Shown piece by piece: positions 37,001 through 49,987 of a stretch of 64,000 bases of DNA. Source of the stretch: Parus major (lineage: Eukaryota; Chordata; Aves; Passeriformes; Paridae); the NCBI RefSeq assembly GCF_001522545.3, contig NC_031773.1:18362302-18426301 (forward strand), given 5' to 3'. Each line of letters starts with the position of its first letter. Position 1 is the stretch's first letter. Made by a program: the position numbers and the translations under genes. The notes under the pieces are model-generated. The model was not told the origin of the DNA. It did no database searches and worked only from the letters and a program-made list of their open reading frames with translations.

Positions 37001-40000
37001 AACTGGACAGGAAAACAGAGTTGGGTGACTGCATGAGAGATAGGCATAAAGTGACAACTTCAGAAGCAGAAGGAATTAGAGAAGCAGTACAGACACATGT
37101 TATCAGAAAGGGAAGTAGAGAGAGAAAAGGAATTTCATCAACCTCCGCAATCTTACTTCCTTTGTTTGCTTTCCCATTATCATGGTAGAAAAGAAGAGAG
37201 GAAGGTTGGAAAAAACACTAAGCAGAAGAGAAAGGGGAAAATGTGGTTTTAGTTCCTTCCTACCCATGACAGGCAATCCCACAGGAACAATAATTAAAAC
37301 AGCAGGTGCAAAGGTTCAAAGTGGTCTAGAAGAACCAAGAGGGAGGTACCATTTGGATGTGGGAATCACCAGATCCCTTATTATTGATACGCCTTAAGAA
37401 ACTCCATAGCAGCCCAGTTTGTGTATGATCATAGGCTCATCCAGGACAATAACACTGACTTCACCACTTCTTCTTACTCAGGGAATCCTAAAAGCATAGA
37501 GATATTCTTCTTGTTGTTGGCTTGGGGTTGGAGGTCTTTTACACATAACTAGGAGTATTTTTCCCACGGTGAATTAACTTGTGGTTTTCTCAACTTGCTA
37601 TGCGGCCGTAATCAGAGAAAAATGTCTTACATGATTTGGGTAAAATCCTCTACAGTGAAAAATAAAAACTGATCTTTTCTTTTAATAGTTTCACCAGCTT
37701 CTGTTATGGATATAAATTAGCCCATTTTATTGATAAGGGCTTGAAGTAGTCAGAGGTGATTCAGAGTTCAGAAGTCTGATTTACCAAAGTAAATCTGCAC
37801 AGTCTCCTTGTATACTCTCTTTCCCATCATCCTCCCTCCAACTCACTGTGATCTTTGGATATGTTGAAGGCATTTGCCATTCCCACACAGAGAAAATAAT
37901 TCCTTCCACCATGTCTCACCCACATCTTAAGGTCAATAATTTTAAATTACATAACTGGGCTATGCTGATCACAGTTGGATCAGAAGGAATCAAGCTGATC
38001 TGATGAGCTATTGCTCTGATTCTAAACAACACTGTTCTTACAGCTCTGAACCACCAGGATTTTAGTCTGAGGTCTCTTGATTTTAGTTACCACATCAAAT
38101 AACCAAGGACCTCTTGTCCCAGATTATACCATACACCTACAACACAAGATTAAAGTGGAAACATCTGTCCTATATTATTTACATCCCTGACACCTAGCAA
38201 AGGTTTCCTACACCACTTATTCTCTATTATCTAGCTACAACTGCTATGCTACTGTACAGTGGATGTGCTTTGAGAGGCAAAATGCACAGCAAGCAAAAGA
38301 TTATGGAATGGTCACATTAAATTTAGTAACAGAAGCACCTCCTAATTATAAAGCAACAGCCCTTATCTTCAACACAATTTTATCTCTATTAAAAATAACT
38401 ATCAGTCTGTGTAACCAGTATATGAGTAATGCTGCACAAAGAGCTATTTTTTCTGTATATTAACTAATTTATTTTGCCAACAACTATTATTTCTAGTGTA
38501 TTAATTTTCCAACATCTGTGGTTTTGTCATCTAAAGAAATTCATGCTACACTAATCACCTCACCATGGAAAACATAACATATAGAAATTGAAGGAGAAAA
38601 GTCAAGGAAAATGTGATGAAAAAGAGTAGGGGTATTGGTAGAAATCAAAAAAAATTGAGGATTATTTTCCTTAGAAAGCAGGTGAATAAGAGACTATGGG
38701 ATAAAAAAATACAAAGAACAAGACTTAGATTAATTTTCTCTGCATCAAACCACAGAAGTATGGCTATTCAATCAAAATACATTATCATCTAACATGATAT
38801 TTACCCAAACTCTGGAACTGCATTTCCAGATGTCACAAGCATCAGGACAGCAGCATGCTTGAAAATATTACAAATTCAGAGGTAGCAGCTGAAAATACAG
38901 AACAGAGCTAACAGCATTTCTGAGGAGATTAATGTTCATATTTCAGGGAGTAGTGAAAAAGCATCTTAACTCTTCTAAGTTTTCTGAGCTGACCACTTTC
39001 ATAGTAAGACTGAATGTCTGATAGGGTCACCAACTAAACTACTGTTACATTACCTCCCAGACTAGTCTTCACCTGTGTGAAAATTCTGAGACTGAGCTAA
39101 ACTATCTTTTATTTTGGAAAAAAAATTAGGCATAACCTAAAAATGCAATAATTTTTCCACCGCAGTGTAGTATCTGCCCACTATCCATACAGTGAAAGAT
39201 TGCTTTTGACAGATCAAAATCACATGAGTACACATACAGAAGGAAGACACCTACCATCACCCTCTGAAACTGGATTTATGTTGTATCCATAACTGCTATA
39301 GGAATCCAAAAAGAGCTACTTATGCAAGGTGTGGACATAAAATGCAGGGCTGTTCATCTTAGAGCCATTTAGCTTGAGTAAATCAGCTGTGTCTCACAAA
39401 GAGCTGGAGGGACATCTAGTGGACTTGTTTACAAGCAGGAAGGCCTTTGTGCTATCATTTTACTGCACTGCTGCTTCACGTGAGAGTTGTTAATGTTTGT
39501 CTTCCCACTAAATAAGTGTATGAAATATCAGAACAGTACTAAAATCCCTGCCACGAGAAACAGGCAGCCAGCTACAAAACATACTGTCATCAATTCTAGA
39601 TCTAGCCTGATTCTCATATCCAAATCAACATACAATTCAAAGCAAATCTACAGTTTCCTGATACTACAAGATCAGAACTATGTTTAAAATACATACCTAA
39701 GGCGTTTTAACTATAAATATGTAAAGTGCACATTTCATTTCAAAAGGTGTATAAGGTTTAACATCTACAAAAATTGCTTTACAGGCTGCAAGCAAGAGAT
39801 AATTCTAATTTTTTTATCATCTATGAAAGTAAAAGAAAATTATCTTCCAGCTTTACCCCAATCCTAACGGCCTCAAGAGGAATAATGTACTTTGGAAAGC
39901 AGAATGAAACATTCAGCAACAGGTATTTTATAGAAACTTTATTCTTACCCAAGCTATGAATATTTACTTCCACTGGCCATATTCAATAATAAACTTGAAT

Positions 40001-41326
40001 ATTTCCAAGTTTCTTGGGAATGGAGTTCATTTAAAGAAGAGGAAAGAGCAGACCTACAGATTGCTCTGATTCTGGGGAATAATCCTTCTAATTTCAAGTA
40101 CTTTTGAAAAAATGTGAGAGATTATATTGGAGAGTCTAAACATTTTTAGCGTCTGAGTCCAACAGATGTATTCCAAAACAGCACATCAACCTCAAATCTG
40201 TACGTTTAAGAATATCATTACTTAGTTTTGTAATTCCCACAAATTTTAATGTGAGCTTCTTGACCTGCATGTGCTTTCAACTTTGTTTCAGACATGGGCA
40301 ATCTTTATGCAAAAACAAATTCTTAAAGTGTTTTAGTCTAAGAAGCAACTTAGGGAGAATCAGGCAAAAGCCATTTCAATCTTCTTTCCACCCAAGGGAA
40401 AAGCTAAGCGTCAGCTCTTCTCTTTTCATTTTTCCCTGCTATAGTTCTCTATAGCTTAAAATACAGAAAAATCCTCCAAACAGTGAATTTCAGTACCATT
40501 TCTACCTTTTCAAATTTAAGTTGTTTCATTCTATGGTTTGTTTTAATTAATGTGAAATGGGCAAACTTCAGGTGGGCTTTCACTTTCCTTATTGATTTTC
40601 CACACACCTAGACAGTGTCTTTGTCCCTTCAAGGTTTGGAGGAATAACCTGACCCTGCTTCTACTTGTTCTATGTTCCTTTATTGCATTTTTTAGTCAGG
40701 AGACCTCATCTACTTCTTCCCTTCTGTAACAGACACTCACTCTAACACACATGTTGGTTGCCCACAAACCCTAGCTCACAAGCAATCAGTTCGCTCATCA
40801 TGCAAAGTTCATCTTCATGTACAAGAAATCAAAATCTTTGGAAGAATGACTTTATGAAACACAAGTGTGCACCCAGAAAAGAAGCATATGCTTCCTCTTG
40901 CATTCACGTGGGAACTCTGCAACTTCTGCTACCGTGTTGCCTAATCTGGACTCACATTTTACAGACTGCAAGAGTACAGAAAGTATGGTTTCATAAGCAG
41001 AGAGTAATAGTCCACAGCAAACTCTGAGACACAAAGACAGATTATGGAGCATGACACTTTCTTTCACTGACATTTTGACTAAGGAATGGGTATTAACACC
41101 AGGATGTGACCAATGCATTTCCTAATTAAATCATATTATAAATAGATCATATATATTATAGATCATATATACATGTCCTGAAAGACAAACACAATCAAAA
41201 GTCAGCCTATGTATTTACCAGCTACACGGTATTTATGGAAAAGCTATGAAGAGGATCAATAGTTACCCAAAGCCTGAAGCTGAGATTTCCCTTGAGCAAG
41301 GCTCTTACACTGTAGTTTATTTTGAC
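34001..41326. other. Unique AT-rich non-coding sequence
   Basis: No gene or clear transposon recognised over more than 7 kb. Minor features are a 16-base tandem duplication (tagatcatatata core) at 41142-41172 and short A runs. Open frames are below 100 codons. A weak CTCF-like word on the minus strand near 39408-39422 differs from the core at an important base. Confidence 0.6.
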
Positions 41327-41375
41327 AAAACTAAAGTAGTTTTGTAGTAAAGTAGTAGTGCAGTGTAGTGGAGTT
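41327..41375 (+). repeat. Imperfect (AGT)n / GTAGT repeat
   Basis: About 49 bases dominated by agtagt and gtagtg words, with an inner hairpin of aaaact and agtttt at its start. A small, irregular simple repeat. Confidence 0.75.
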
Positions 41376-41717
41376 TAACAAAGAGAGGCTGATTGCTATG
41401 TTCTAGGTAACCTCAGGGAGCATCCAATTGGACACTGGACTGCAGAAGCAAATGACTGCACTTTATATTGCTAGATGTTCCAAATCCATGTTCAGACCTA
41501 CAGCTGAAAACTTAATTTCCATTTCTGAGGCACTCAAATTACAGTCAAAATTAATTTTTAAAAGGTTGCAGTTAACAAGTCCACACATAGCAAGCAGTTC
41601 ACTGGTGAAGGTGGCTTATACCTGCCTGAAGATGACAAATAAATGTATTTCTAATCTCCTTGCTGAAAAAGGCAGCCAGCCAAAACACAAGGTTATTCTA
41701 AATGGATTTACAGGCCT

Positions 41718-41736
41718 AAAAAAAAAAAAAAAAAAC
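41718..41736 (+). repeat. Poly-A tract
   Basis: A run of about 18 A following ggcct. No AATAAA or recognisable retroposed message precedes it, so it is listed as a homopolymer only. Confidence 0.85.
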
Positions 41737-41961
41737 CCTCTCAGGCTTGCAATCCTTTTGACTGAGTAATTATAGAAGTATTCTGTTTACAGTGCCCTTC
41801 CCATCCCTATTCATGTTTTCATCTAACTCAATTCAACAACAAAAGAGAAAAAAAAACCAAAAAACAGCTCTCATCTGTTTCAGCCTTTAGCATACAGAGA
41901 GTAAGGGGAATCTCTCCTACTGCCTTTTTCTTCTTTACATTTCTTTTAAAAAAGAAGACAC

Positions 41962-42525
41962 ATGACTGAGGTTGGCAGGGACCTTTGGAGATTATGTGGT
42001 CCAATCTCTCTGCTCAAAGCAGAGTCATCTACAGCAGGTTCTTGTAGATGATGTCCAGCCACGTTTCAAGCATCTACAAGGACAGAAACCCACAGGATAT
42101 CTCAACATGTGCCTGTGTTCAGCACCCTTACAGTTTAAAAGTCCTCCTTACATTCAAGTGGGATTTCTCATATTTCAGCCAATTCCCTCTTATTCTTTCA
42201 CTGGACCCACTTAGCAGGGTCCATCTCATTTAGTGTCCCTGTTGTTATTTGCACACATTGAATTTTCTCTTCTGTAGTCTAAACTGTCCCATCTCTCTCA
42301 GTTTATCCTTACACATCAGGATTGGATCTAATCCCCTAATCATCTCAGTGATCCTTTCCAAGAGTCACCACAGTATATCAATGTCCTTCTTGTCGTGGAG
42401 AGCGCTGGCCTGGACAGAACACTCTGACTGCAGTCTTGACAGAGCTGAGCCAAGGTGGGAAAAGTAGCATCTCCCTCAATCTGCTGCAGTGCCGAGCCCA
42501 GGATGCTGCTGGCCACCTTTGCAAA
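41962..42525 (-). mobile_element. CR1 LINE 3' part, diverged (minus strand)
   Basis: The minus-strand 3' end is visible on the plus strand as gaggttggcagggacctttg, then gtggtccaatctctctgctc and aaagcagagtcatctacagc, which is the CR1 3' UTR pattern. Further in, the reverse complement gives gtggccagcagcatcctggg and cgacaagaaggacattgata, words found in the CR1 ORF2 tail. The tail of attctatga units is lost and the internal sequence has many changes and gaps, so this is an older copy than the one at 17.6 kb. The upstream limit is uncertain; related sequence may reach about 42720. Confidence 0.82.
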
Positions 42526-42960
42526 AGGATGCATTTCTGGACAATAACTTTTACTGTATCCCAGGTCTTGTTGGCAGTGCAGTCACCCAGCCAGTCAATC
42601 CCCAGCGGCCCAGGTGCAGGGGGACCTACCTGGCCCACAGCTCAGACAGTAATTCCACAACCAGTGAAAGGCATCATGAGTGTTCATGTTGCCCTCCACT
42701 GTCACCACTGAGGCAGACCACTGTAGCTGGCAGTCATTGGAAAGCTCAGCATGGAAAATACTTCTGTTTTTTTCAGGAATGAGGCCCTTCCCTAACAGAC
42801 CCCACTGGCCGCCCCTGAATACTGCTGGCCGGTCCTGTAACGTCAGAACGCTCAGAAAGCGAAGGGAGCACTGCCACTGTTGCACAGCGCAGCTTTATTT
42901 AACAACCTATAGAAAACCTCGCACCCTGATGAACAATGAGAGACATGAGAGCACTTTCTG
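42526..42960. other. Flank between CR1 and CpG island
   Basis: No gene recognised. The GC content rises through this stretch. A cgtcag word (half CRE-like) occurs near 42841 and a TATA-like tttatttaa near 42894-42902, either of which could belong to a promoter on the plus strand, but such words are common. Open frames of 90-100 codons run on both strands and are mutually inconsistent. Confidence 0.45.
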
Positions 42961-43565
42961 TCCACTCGTCTTGGCTAATTGACGGTACAGCCGCCGGGGC
43001 CGGCACACGCCCAGCCCTGCCCCGGGCCTCTCCCCCCGCGGCGGGCTCGCTGCGGCCCTGCCCCGGCGCCTCCGGCAGGGGGAGCGCGGAGGCCGCGGCT
43101 CGGCGGGACGGGGCTGAGGGGCCTCCCGGCCGCGCTCACTGCACAGGCCCGCAAGCAGGCCCCTTCCCGGCTGGTTCGGTCTCCATAGCGGGGAGTCACT
43201 GCGAAAAGGAGTCCGTGTTGCCGAGCCAGAGATACGTTCTTTCCACAGAAAGCGGCGGCTGGCGCGGGGAGGCGATCAGGGCAGCGAGCCTGCTCGGTAC
43301 CGGGACCTGGTGTTCTTTTTCCTAGGCAAGAGCAGCTGGGATCCCAGGAATTTCAGACCATTCCCAGATGGTACTGAGCAAGTCGTAATGGGTTTCAGGA
43401 GTCGAGGGTCGTCTCAGGGACGAAACTCGGCGGGAATTTGTGCGTTTCGGCACAGGGAGTTTCTGTGTTTGGAGGCGCGGGGTGGGTCTGGGGAAGCGGC
43501 TGTCTCGGGAAAAGGACATTCCACGCAAGGCACGGTGATCTCCAGCAGCGTCCTGGGTCCGAGAG
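42961..43565. promoter_or_regulatory. CpG island, candidate promoter
   Basis: By hand count, 42961-43320 holds about 40 CpG dinucleotides in 360 bases, and 43381-43565 about 15 more, while the rest of the window is CpG-poor. In birds unmethylated islands of this kind usually mark transcription start sites. Direction is not evident. Candidate sites inside are a CTCF-like word at 43072-43086, an E2F-like ggcgggaa at 43429-43436 and, at the edge, an octamer ATTTGCAT at 43580-43587. Open frames up to 129 codons cross it on both strands, as expected in stop-poor GC-rich DNA, and none is recognisable. It could start a protein gene with exons outside the window, a long non-coding RNA, or an alternative first exon. 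Confidence 0.78.
43072..43086 (+). promoter_or_regulatory. CTCF-like motif
   Basis: The sequence ccggcagggggagcg resembles the vertebrate CTCF core, with the characteristic cagggggagc. Placement inside a CpG island is common for such sites. It is a match by eye only. Confidence 0.3.
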
Positions 43566-43579
43566 CTGCACTAATCACC

Positions 43580-43587
43580 ATTTGCAT
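43580..43587 (+). promoter_or_regulatory. Octamer (POU-factor) motif
   Basis: A perfect ATTTGCAT octamer lies at the right edge of the CpG island. Octamers here could act with an island promoter. An 8-base match is expected about once per window by chance, so weight comes only from its position. Confidence 0.25.
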
Positions 43588-46500
43588 AAGGGGTGGTTTG
43601 GGGTTTTTTTAATTCCTTGGTGTACAAGCAAGAAGCGAATAACGATTTGGTGCCATTTGTACACGTGGTTGCAGGCAAAAGAATTGAGTGTCCTATTCTA
43701 GGTCAAGAACTAAGTGACGGCCAGAATTCAGAATCTAGCCCAACTTCCTGTCCAACACCAAACACTAGTACCGTGATTTTGGGGCGATTCACACCCTTTC
43801 ATGTCACACTGTTTGATGCTACTACTTTACCACAGCTTCAATTTCACCGCAAGACTGGCAAGATACCAATCCTGAAATACGCCTTGCATTGGTGGAAAAG
43901 AACTGTTATCCACTTGGGGTACTAAATCTCATGTGCAATCTCAACAAATTTCCACAAACGCAGCTAGAACCACTATTCCATTAAAGCTATTTGCTGCAGG
44001 ACCACGTCCGCAGTTTACGAACAAGTCATGAGAATACAGACTTCCCATTCACTGGAGCAGTTTCTGCACTTCCGTTTGTAAAAGATAGATCTTATTGACA
44101 TCATCTGAATGTGTCTTCACCTAGTTATTATCCTATTAAAATAATTATGCCCCCGTTTTGAGCAGCAAGAATTTTTGTCTTATACTTTCACACGCATAAA
44201 GATCTCCTATTTCCTAGAGTGGACACAAATAAACATTTATCTCATTAGGATCATGTCTTGGTTTTATTAACTGTCCTTTGTATTGCAGTTATAATTTCCA
44301 TATTCTTGGCAACATGCATTCCAATGTGTAAACTCTTCAGACCGGTTCTTGGAATAAACAACACGGCCTTCTGAAACAACCAAAATTAACTGTTCTGAGC
44401 AGAGCATGGGACTGTTAGTGAGAGGCTGGGAAAGTGGGGGAGACAGCTCAGACTGGCCCCTGATTAGAGATTTCCAAATCATATGAGTACCTTGTGATAC
44501 ATAAGACATTTCAAAACCTCCCCTATGTAGGAAGGTACAGAAAGAAATTGACACTGAAATGCAGAAGAACTCACAAGTTTACATTCTTTCTGGGTTGAAG
44601 TTGGCCAGATAATTTCTAGTCACCATGTAAACTAAAAACTTTAAGAGAGAGTTCCACGGCCATTTAAATTCTTGTACATGAACTGAGACTGCCACAGTTG
44701 AAGTTAATCCTCGATTCCTGGGAGCCTAGCAAAGACAGCCCATTCTATATTGGACAAACAACAGAGTAATACTACAAAGCCCTTACCATGGAAAAATTAC
44801 TGATCAATAGCTCCTATAAAGGGGATTATCCTTTGTCTTTGGAAAAAGTTGAATTGAGAAGCTGTTTCATGCATCAATGTATCTTTTTGCTCTTCTTGTT
44901 TCATTATTTTCTTTCAAACTCTCTGTCATATAAAATATCAACAATTTGATAAGGTGACTTGCCCTCCGTTCAGGTGTTGTATCACAGGTGAGAATGGCTT
45001 TCCTTATCCACTGGCAACTAGCTTAGAGAAAAAGAATTTCAAAGCTTTATTCAAGAAAATCCAGATCTTCGTTTTCAGATATGACCTGAAAAATGTGCTT
45101 CAAGAGTAAAACAAGCAGACAAGATGATTGCTGTTGTGGTTGTCTGAGGTGAGTCACTGTTCTGCTTCCACCCTGACAGGGGAGTAAATTGGATTTATCC
45201 TGGCACTGATATGTTCTGGGGTGGTAATTTGCCTTTGGGGATATTTGTGACGTATTTTGTTTCTCTCTTCCCATGTTCCCTTATTTTACACCCATTCGTA
45301 CTGTGCATTGCTTATGACTGAGGAAAAACCTTTACTTCAAAGCCTAGATAGTTTGGTTTATTGTACTCAAGTTAATGTAATTTTCTGACCATTCTGCATG
45401 GAAGTGACAAACAGTGTTCCTGTGCTTATTAATGAGGGTCTGAGCTTGGACAAGTGACTGCCTTTCTGCAAGCCAGTCCCTGGCAGAAAAGTTACATGAG
45501 TGATGATACCAGAGCTGCCATCACACTGGGCTGTAAGACAGCAATGAGATTATAAGAAGAAAGCAAGTTTAGAAGTGAGAAGTCATTTTAACTGTGTGGA
45601 ACTGTGCAAGATCTTTTGGCATATGTATGGCATTCATACCTGGCCTCTTTGCTGTGTATATTCAGCAGACAGCAGTGTGACTATTTAACTGTCTATGTCT
45701 GTCTATATGGACTCACAGAGGTCATGCACTCTGTGGGGGTAATGATGGGGGCACGAAAGACACCCTGTATCTCGGTTCCCTTGCAGAGGAAAACAAGGCT
45801 TATAAAAGTAGACAGCACAGTCTGAAAAACTCCAGCTACTGTAACAGAAGTTACCTTGAGAAATCATCTCAAAAGGGAAGCCCTTTCAGGGATTTTCTGT
45901 TGTGGGCAACATGAAACTCAAAATATGCAGAAGTGAAGGAGAACAGTAAGTATGGAGTGCTTTGCCAACTATTAAATTCAAAGGCTTCTGTAAATTAAAA
46001 TGTCACCAGAGATTTAGATTTTCTTTCTCAAATGTCATTTATTTCACTGACACTGCTGCAACGTCTCTGATGCTCTGTTTTGTTGCATACAAAGGAAAGT
46101 GTAAATGTGGTAACATCAAAAGAAAATGGTCCATGAAAAAAATACTCTTAGATTCACAACTAAGTCAACCTTGACCATCTTGCAAGAATTCTTTATGCAA
46201 CCTGATATCCTTTTGGAAAGTTTCAGAATAGCTGGAGATTAGCCCTGGAGCTTGGCATACCCTCTGCCACCATCATGGCCAATAGCAACACTCAAAAGAA
46301 AAGCCAAAACATAGAATCCAAAAGTCAAAGTATGGGATACATAAATTTGATGCCACTATTCCTGTATGAGAAGTATGGGACTAATAGTTTTGGGGGAAAA
46401 CATAATTGATTTTTTTTTTAATCTTATTCAAGATTCTCCTATGTCTTTCAACAGAGTGGATTTTTAAGAAATACCTTGTCCAGTTAGTCAGGATCTGCTA

Positions 46501-49500
46501 TCATAGCATGATGCAATTTAGGAACAGGCTGCTTCAGTGCTTCTTACGTGTCCAGTCAATAGTCAAAGAGTTGCAGTATGTCACACAGTTTTAGATAATG
46601 TCTTTCTGACATAAAAAGCTCTTTATAAAGCTGGGTAGCTCTGCCTATCAAGGTTTTGCTGATGACAAGGTAGCAAAGATTAGTAGAGAGAGTGTTTTCA
46701 TTTATCACAGAAACCATATAGCTTTAGGCTGATGTGTGATGGGGTACTCTTCCTCCCACCTCCATTCTGGGACAACAGAATAGCGTACAGAAAGTTTGGG
46801 TTCAGTGAAGTGATGTGCTTACCCTCTGATTTTCTAAAAAACTGTAGCAATCAGAAGCTGAGAACAAGCTTACAGAGATTCCTCCATTGTCCAGGAGACA
46901 TTGGCAAGGCATTCCTTACTCTGAGGTCTTCAGAAACGAAAACAATTACATTTCTTCTTGGTGAGTCCTGCAAACAAGTCAAACCTACAGCAAGTACAAA
47001 GAAAATCCTTATTGTCCAGAATCTATGATTGTTCACTTGTGTTTAAAGATGTGCCTGATTAAGTTATCCACCAGACTGTTCTAATAACTGCAGCACAGAG
47101 TGATCTGATGCCATATGCATGAGTTCAAAAATTTCATTACCTCCTGGCATTCAGAAAAGCTCTTTCTGCTTTTCACTTCATTATCATCATCTGTCATTAC
47201 TGACACTGATTAACCTGAGAGGTGCTAGATCATTTACAGGCTTTCTGGGCTGCTCCTCCAGTGCTGGAGGAATTTGCAAAGAATGTCTGTGTCTTGGGCA
47301 ATATGGGCAGTAAAATACCTGACAGAAATTTACCAAAGTATGAAAAAATAAAAGACGCAAATTAAATATGTTATATGCCTGCCTCTGGGTCCTTTTCTGT
47401 CTCAGTCTGAAGTTAATATTGGCAAAGGATTTCACTCCAAAAGGCTTGTTCCTATTCATTAAAATTACCTAGAATTATATCATTAACTCAGTCTGTGTGG
47501 TTAAGTTACATTCAGAAACTGAACCTTGTTCATTTTCCAAAGTTTTTCCTTCCAGTGACTCTAGTTGGAGAGCAGACAACCAGCACAGAAGTAGATGTCT
47601 ACACCTGATCAGATGGAACCATCACCAAAATTTTTGCCCCAGCTATTAGATTAGAGGCTTCTCAATCCTTAAATTTTTCATTGTGAATACGTGTTTCTTT
47701 TGAGAACTCTACATAGTCACACTACTTCATTATGCTGGGTGTATGATGGGAGGTGAAGACCTGAAAATGAATCATTTGGGCTCACTTCAGTAAACCAACG
47801 TAGATTTTTTTGATTGTGGTCTATGATAGCCTTTCATTTAGATTTTAAAAACAGCAGGAAAACGTTGAGATTTTTAATTAAACTTTTGTGGGAACATCTT
47901 GTTTTCTTGGAGAACTACATGCTCACAGTTTTTATTCATGTGTAATAAAAACAATATTGAAATGTTGGAACTTTTCTTGGGATTGAAACTGGGCTCTGTT
48001 TAACAGCACTAAAATCATACTGAGTTCATCCAATTAGGTCACCTCACCAAGTTACAAAAGGACATTACAGCAAAGGAGAACCTACCATATTTGAGAAGCT
48101 TTTTGTGTTTTCCTTTCACATTTGTTTAGCAAACCATCACGTTGATTACAATAAAATACTGGCCACAGCTGATTACTGGGGTATGTTTTCTGACCATGCA
48201 AATGAGTGGGATGGCCTGTCTTGCTTACAGCAGCACAGCTGGATCCTTTCCACAGCATGGTCTTCACTATACCTTGTATTGCAGCCATCCTCTTTCCTCG
48301 AATTATCCCTCAAGCCACTCCTGGCCACCTTCTGGAGCAGTGCTGGTTAAAAGGTCATGTGGCAAAAGTGGGCCAGGTCAGGGGCTAGTAAACACCAAAC
48401 TACATCTGATAGATGTTACTTCTCAAGCCAATGCCTTGGCTCTGTTTAGCTTGCTTGCAGTTTGCTTTTAGTTCACTACGGCTGAGTAAAAGCCTCTAAG
48501 CAGTGTAGACTGGCTCGTGGCCACAGCAGGAAGGGTTAGCTCCCTTCAGAGCCGATATCCTTGTGTCTCAGTCATACTTTGGTGCCTCTAAAATGCTGCT
48601 CCTACATGATCTGATGCTTTCATCTGAAAGTGTTCAAAATAAGGTAAGGGGAATTTTGCAGCACATCAGGGTGTTTTGATAGCGACTGATGTAGTGTGTG
48701 TGTTGCATGCCCAAGGGATACACTGCAGCAGTGAGTAGAGGGCAGAAGTGCTGATGTATTATGGAATCACTGTAGAGGGGAGGGGAGGAGAGACGGGATA
48801 GTTCCATCTATTTTGGGGAAAAGAGCCTGGAGTGAACTGTCCCCAGAGCGATGCTTGGGCTGTGTGTGTCCTTGCTAAAGCAGATAGGAGAGAGACAAAC
48901 CAGAGCCATGTTAAGCTACAGCTAAACAGACTGAATGATCAAAGTCTCTCTCCCTTGCCCTTGCACATCTAGTAGCAGTAGTACCTTCAGGCTGTAATAA
49001 AATATTTAACAATGGTCCATCATTAGCTTTGGGAACCCCTCATGGATTGGAGAGCTGGAATCTAGTCAAACCATACTTGGCTCATAAGTTCTCTAAAACC
49101 AAAACCTTCCAATGTCAAAATTTCACTTTTGACTTTAGGACAACTAGCCTTAAAGGGAATGCAACAGTTTCCATACAATGAATAACACAGACAGTTGCCT
49201 ATCCCAACTGGAGTATTTTTGTGTGTGGTTTGTGGCCAGGCTTTGAGGCAGCATTCTGTTGCATGGTAAAAGTCAAAGTGACAGTATCATCTGTTTTGCA
49301 GAGATACAATTTTATTACTGTGGTGCCCAGTGAAGATTTTTCTTTAATAAAAGAGTCATAAATGTCTATTTTCAAAAGACCTTATCTGAACCATAAAATT
49401 TATCTTCAGGCATGAGCTATAAAAATAGGGCTGTGGCACTCAAGCATGATTTTATCTTTGGCAGCACTGTAGACAGTATGTTTAAATTTGAATTGGTTTG

Positions 49501-49987
49501 CCCTGATTCAGTCTTTTTTGGTAACTTAAGGCATGCCACAAATTATAGCACATTTTTATATTGCTAGATTTTTTAACAGATTTCATAAAAATCCAAAGGC
49601 TAGTTTTATGCCTGTAATTTTTATGGACCAATAAATCTGTGAGAAGGAATGGTTTTTCACAGCCAAATTACAGCTCTGTGCAAGCACATAATTTTTATTG
49701 TCTTTGTAAAAATATTAATTACTATAACTAAGATTCTGTACAAAATCTTGTAGATACAGGGTTTTCATACTGGAAGACACCCTGAGGAATCATAGTCGGT
49801 TTTTTTACATTTTTATGTTTAAAGACTGACTGGGGACTCCTCGCAGAGAACTGTGGTTCAGAGCAATAGCAAGAAACATAGTAAAGTATTTTTACGTAAA
49901 TGCAATAATGTAATAAATGTGAAATCATTTCAGATCTATATGATCATTTCAGCATCATACGTCAATTAAGCCAACTCTATGTACAGA
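43588..49987. other. Unique non-coding sequence downstream of the CpG island
   Basis: No exon can be recognised, though if the island fires to the right its transcript would run through here. A 110-codon plus-strand frame (43593-43925) and a 95-codon minus-strand frame (44267-44554) are open. The second has acceptor-like CAGs near its middle and an AATAAA overlapping its stop, but neither resembles a known protein. A G-rich stretch lies at 48776-48796. Confidence 0.5.

Noticed and set aside
39405..39425. CTCF site on the minus strand
   Set aside because: The core differs at a usually invariant G, and no flanking support exists.
42936..43325. 129-codon open frame across the CpG island, and the opposite-strand frame at 42975-43199
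   Set aside because: Both are Ala/Gly/Pro/Arg-rich translations of stop-poor GC-rich DNA and overlap on opposite strands. No known protein is recognised.
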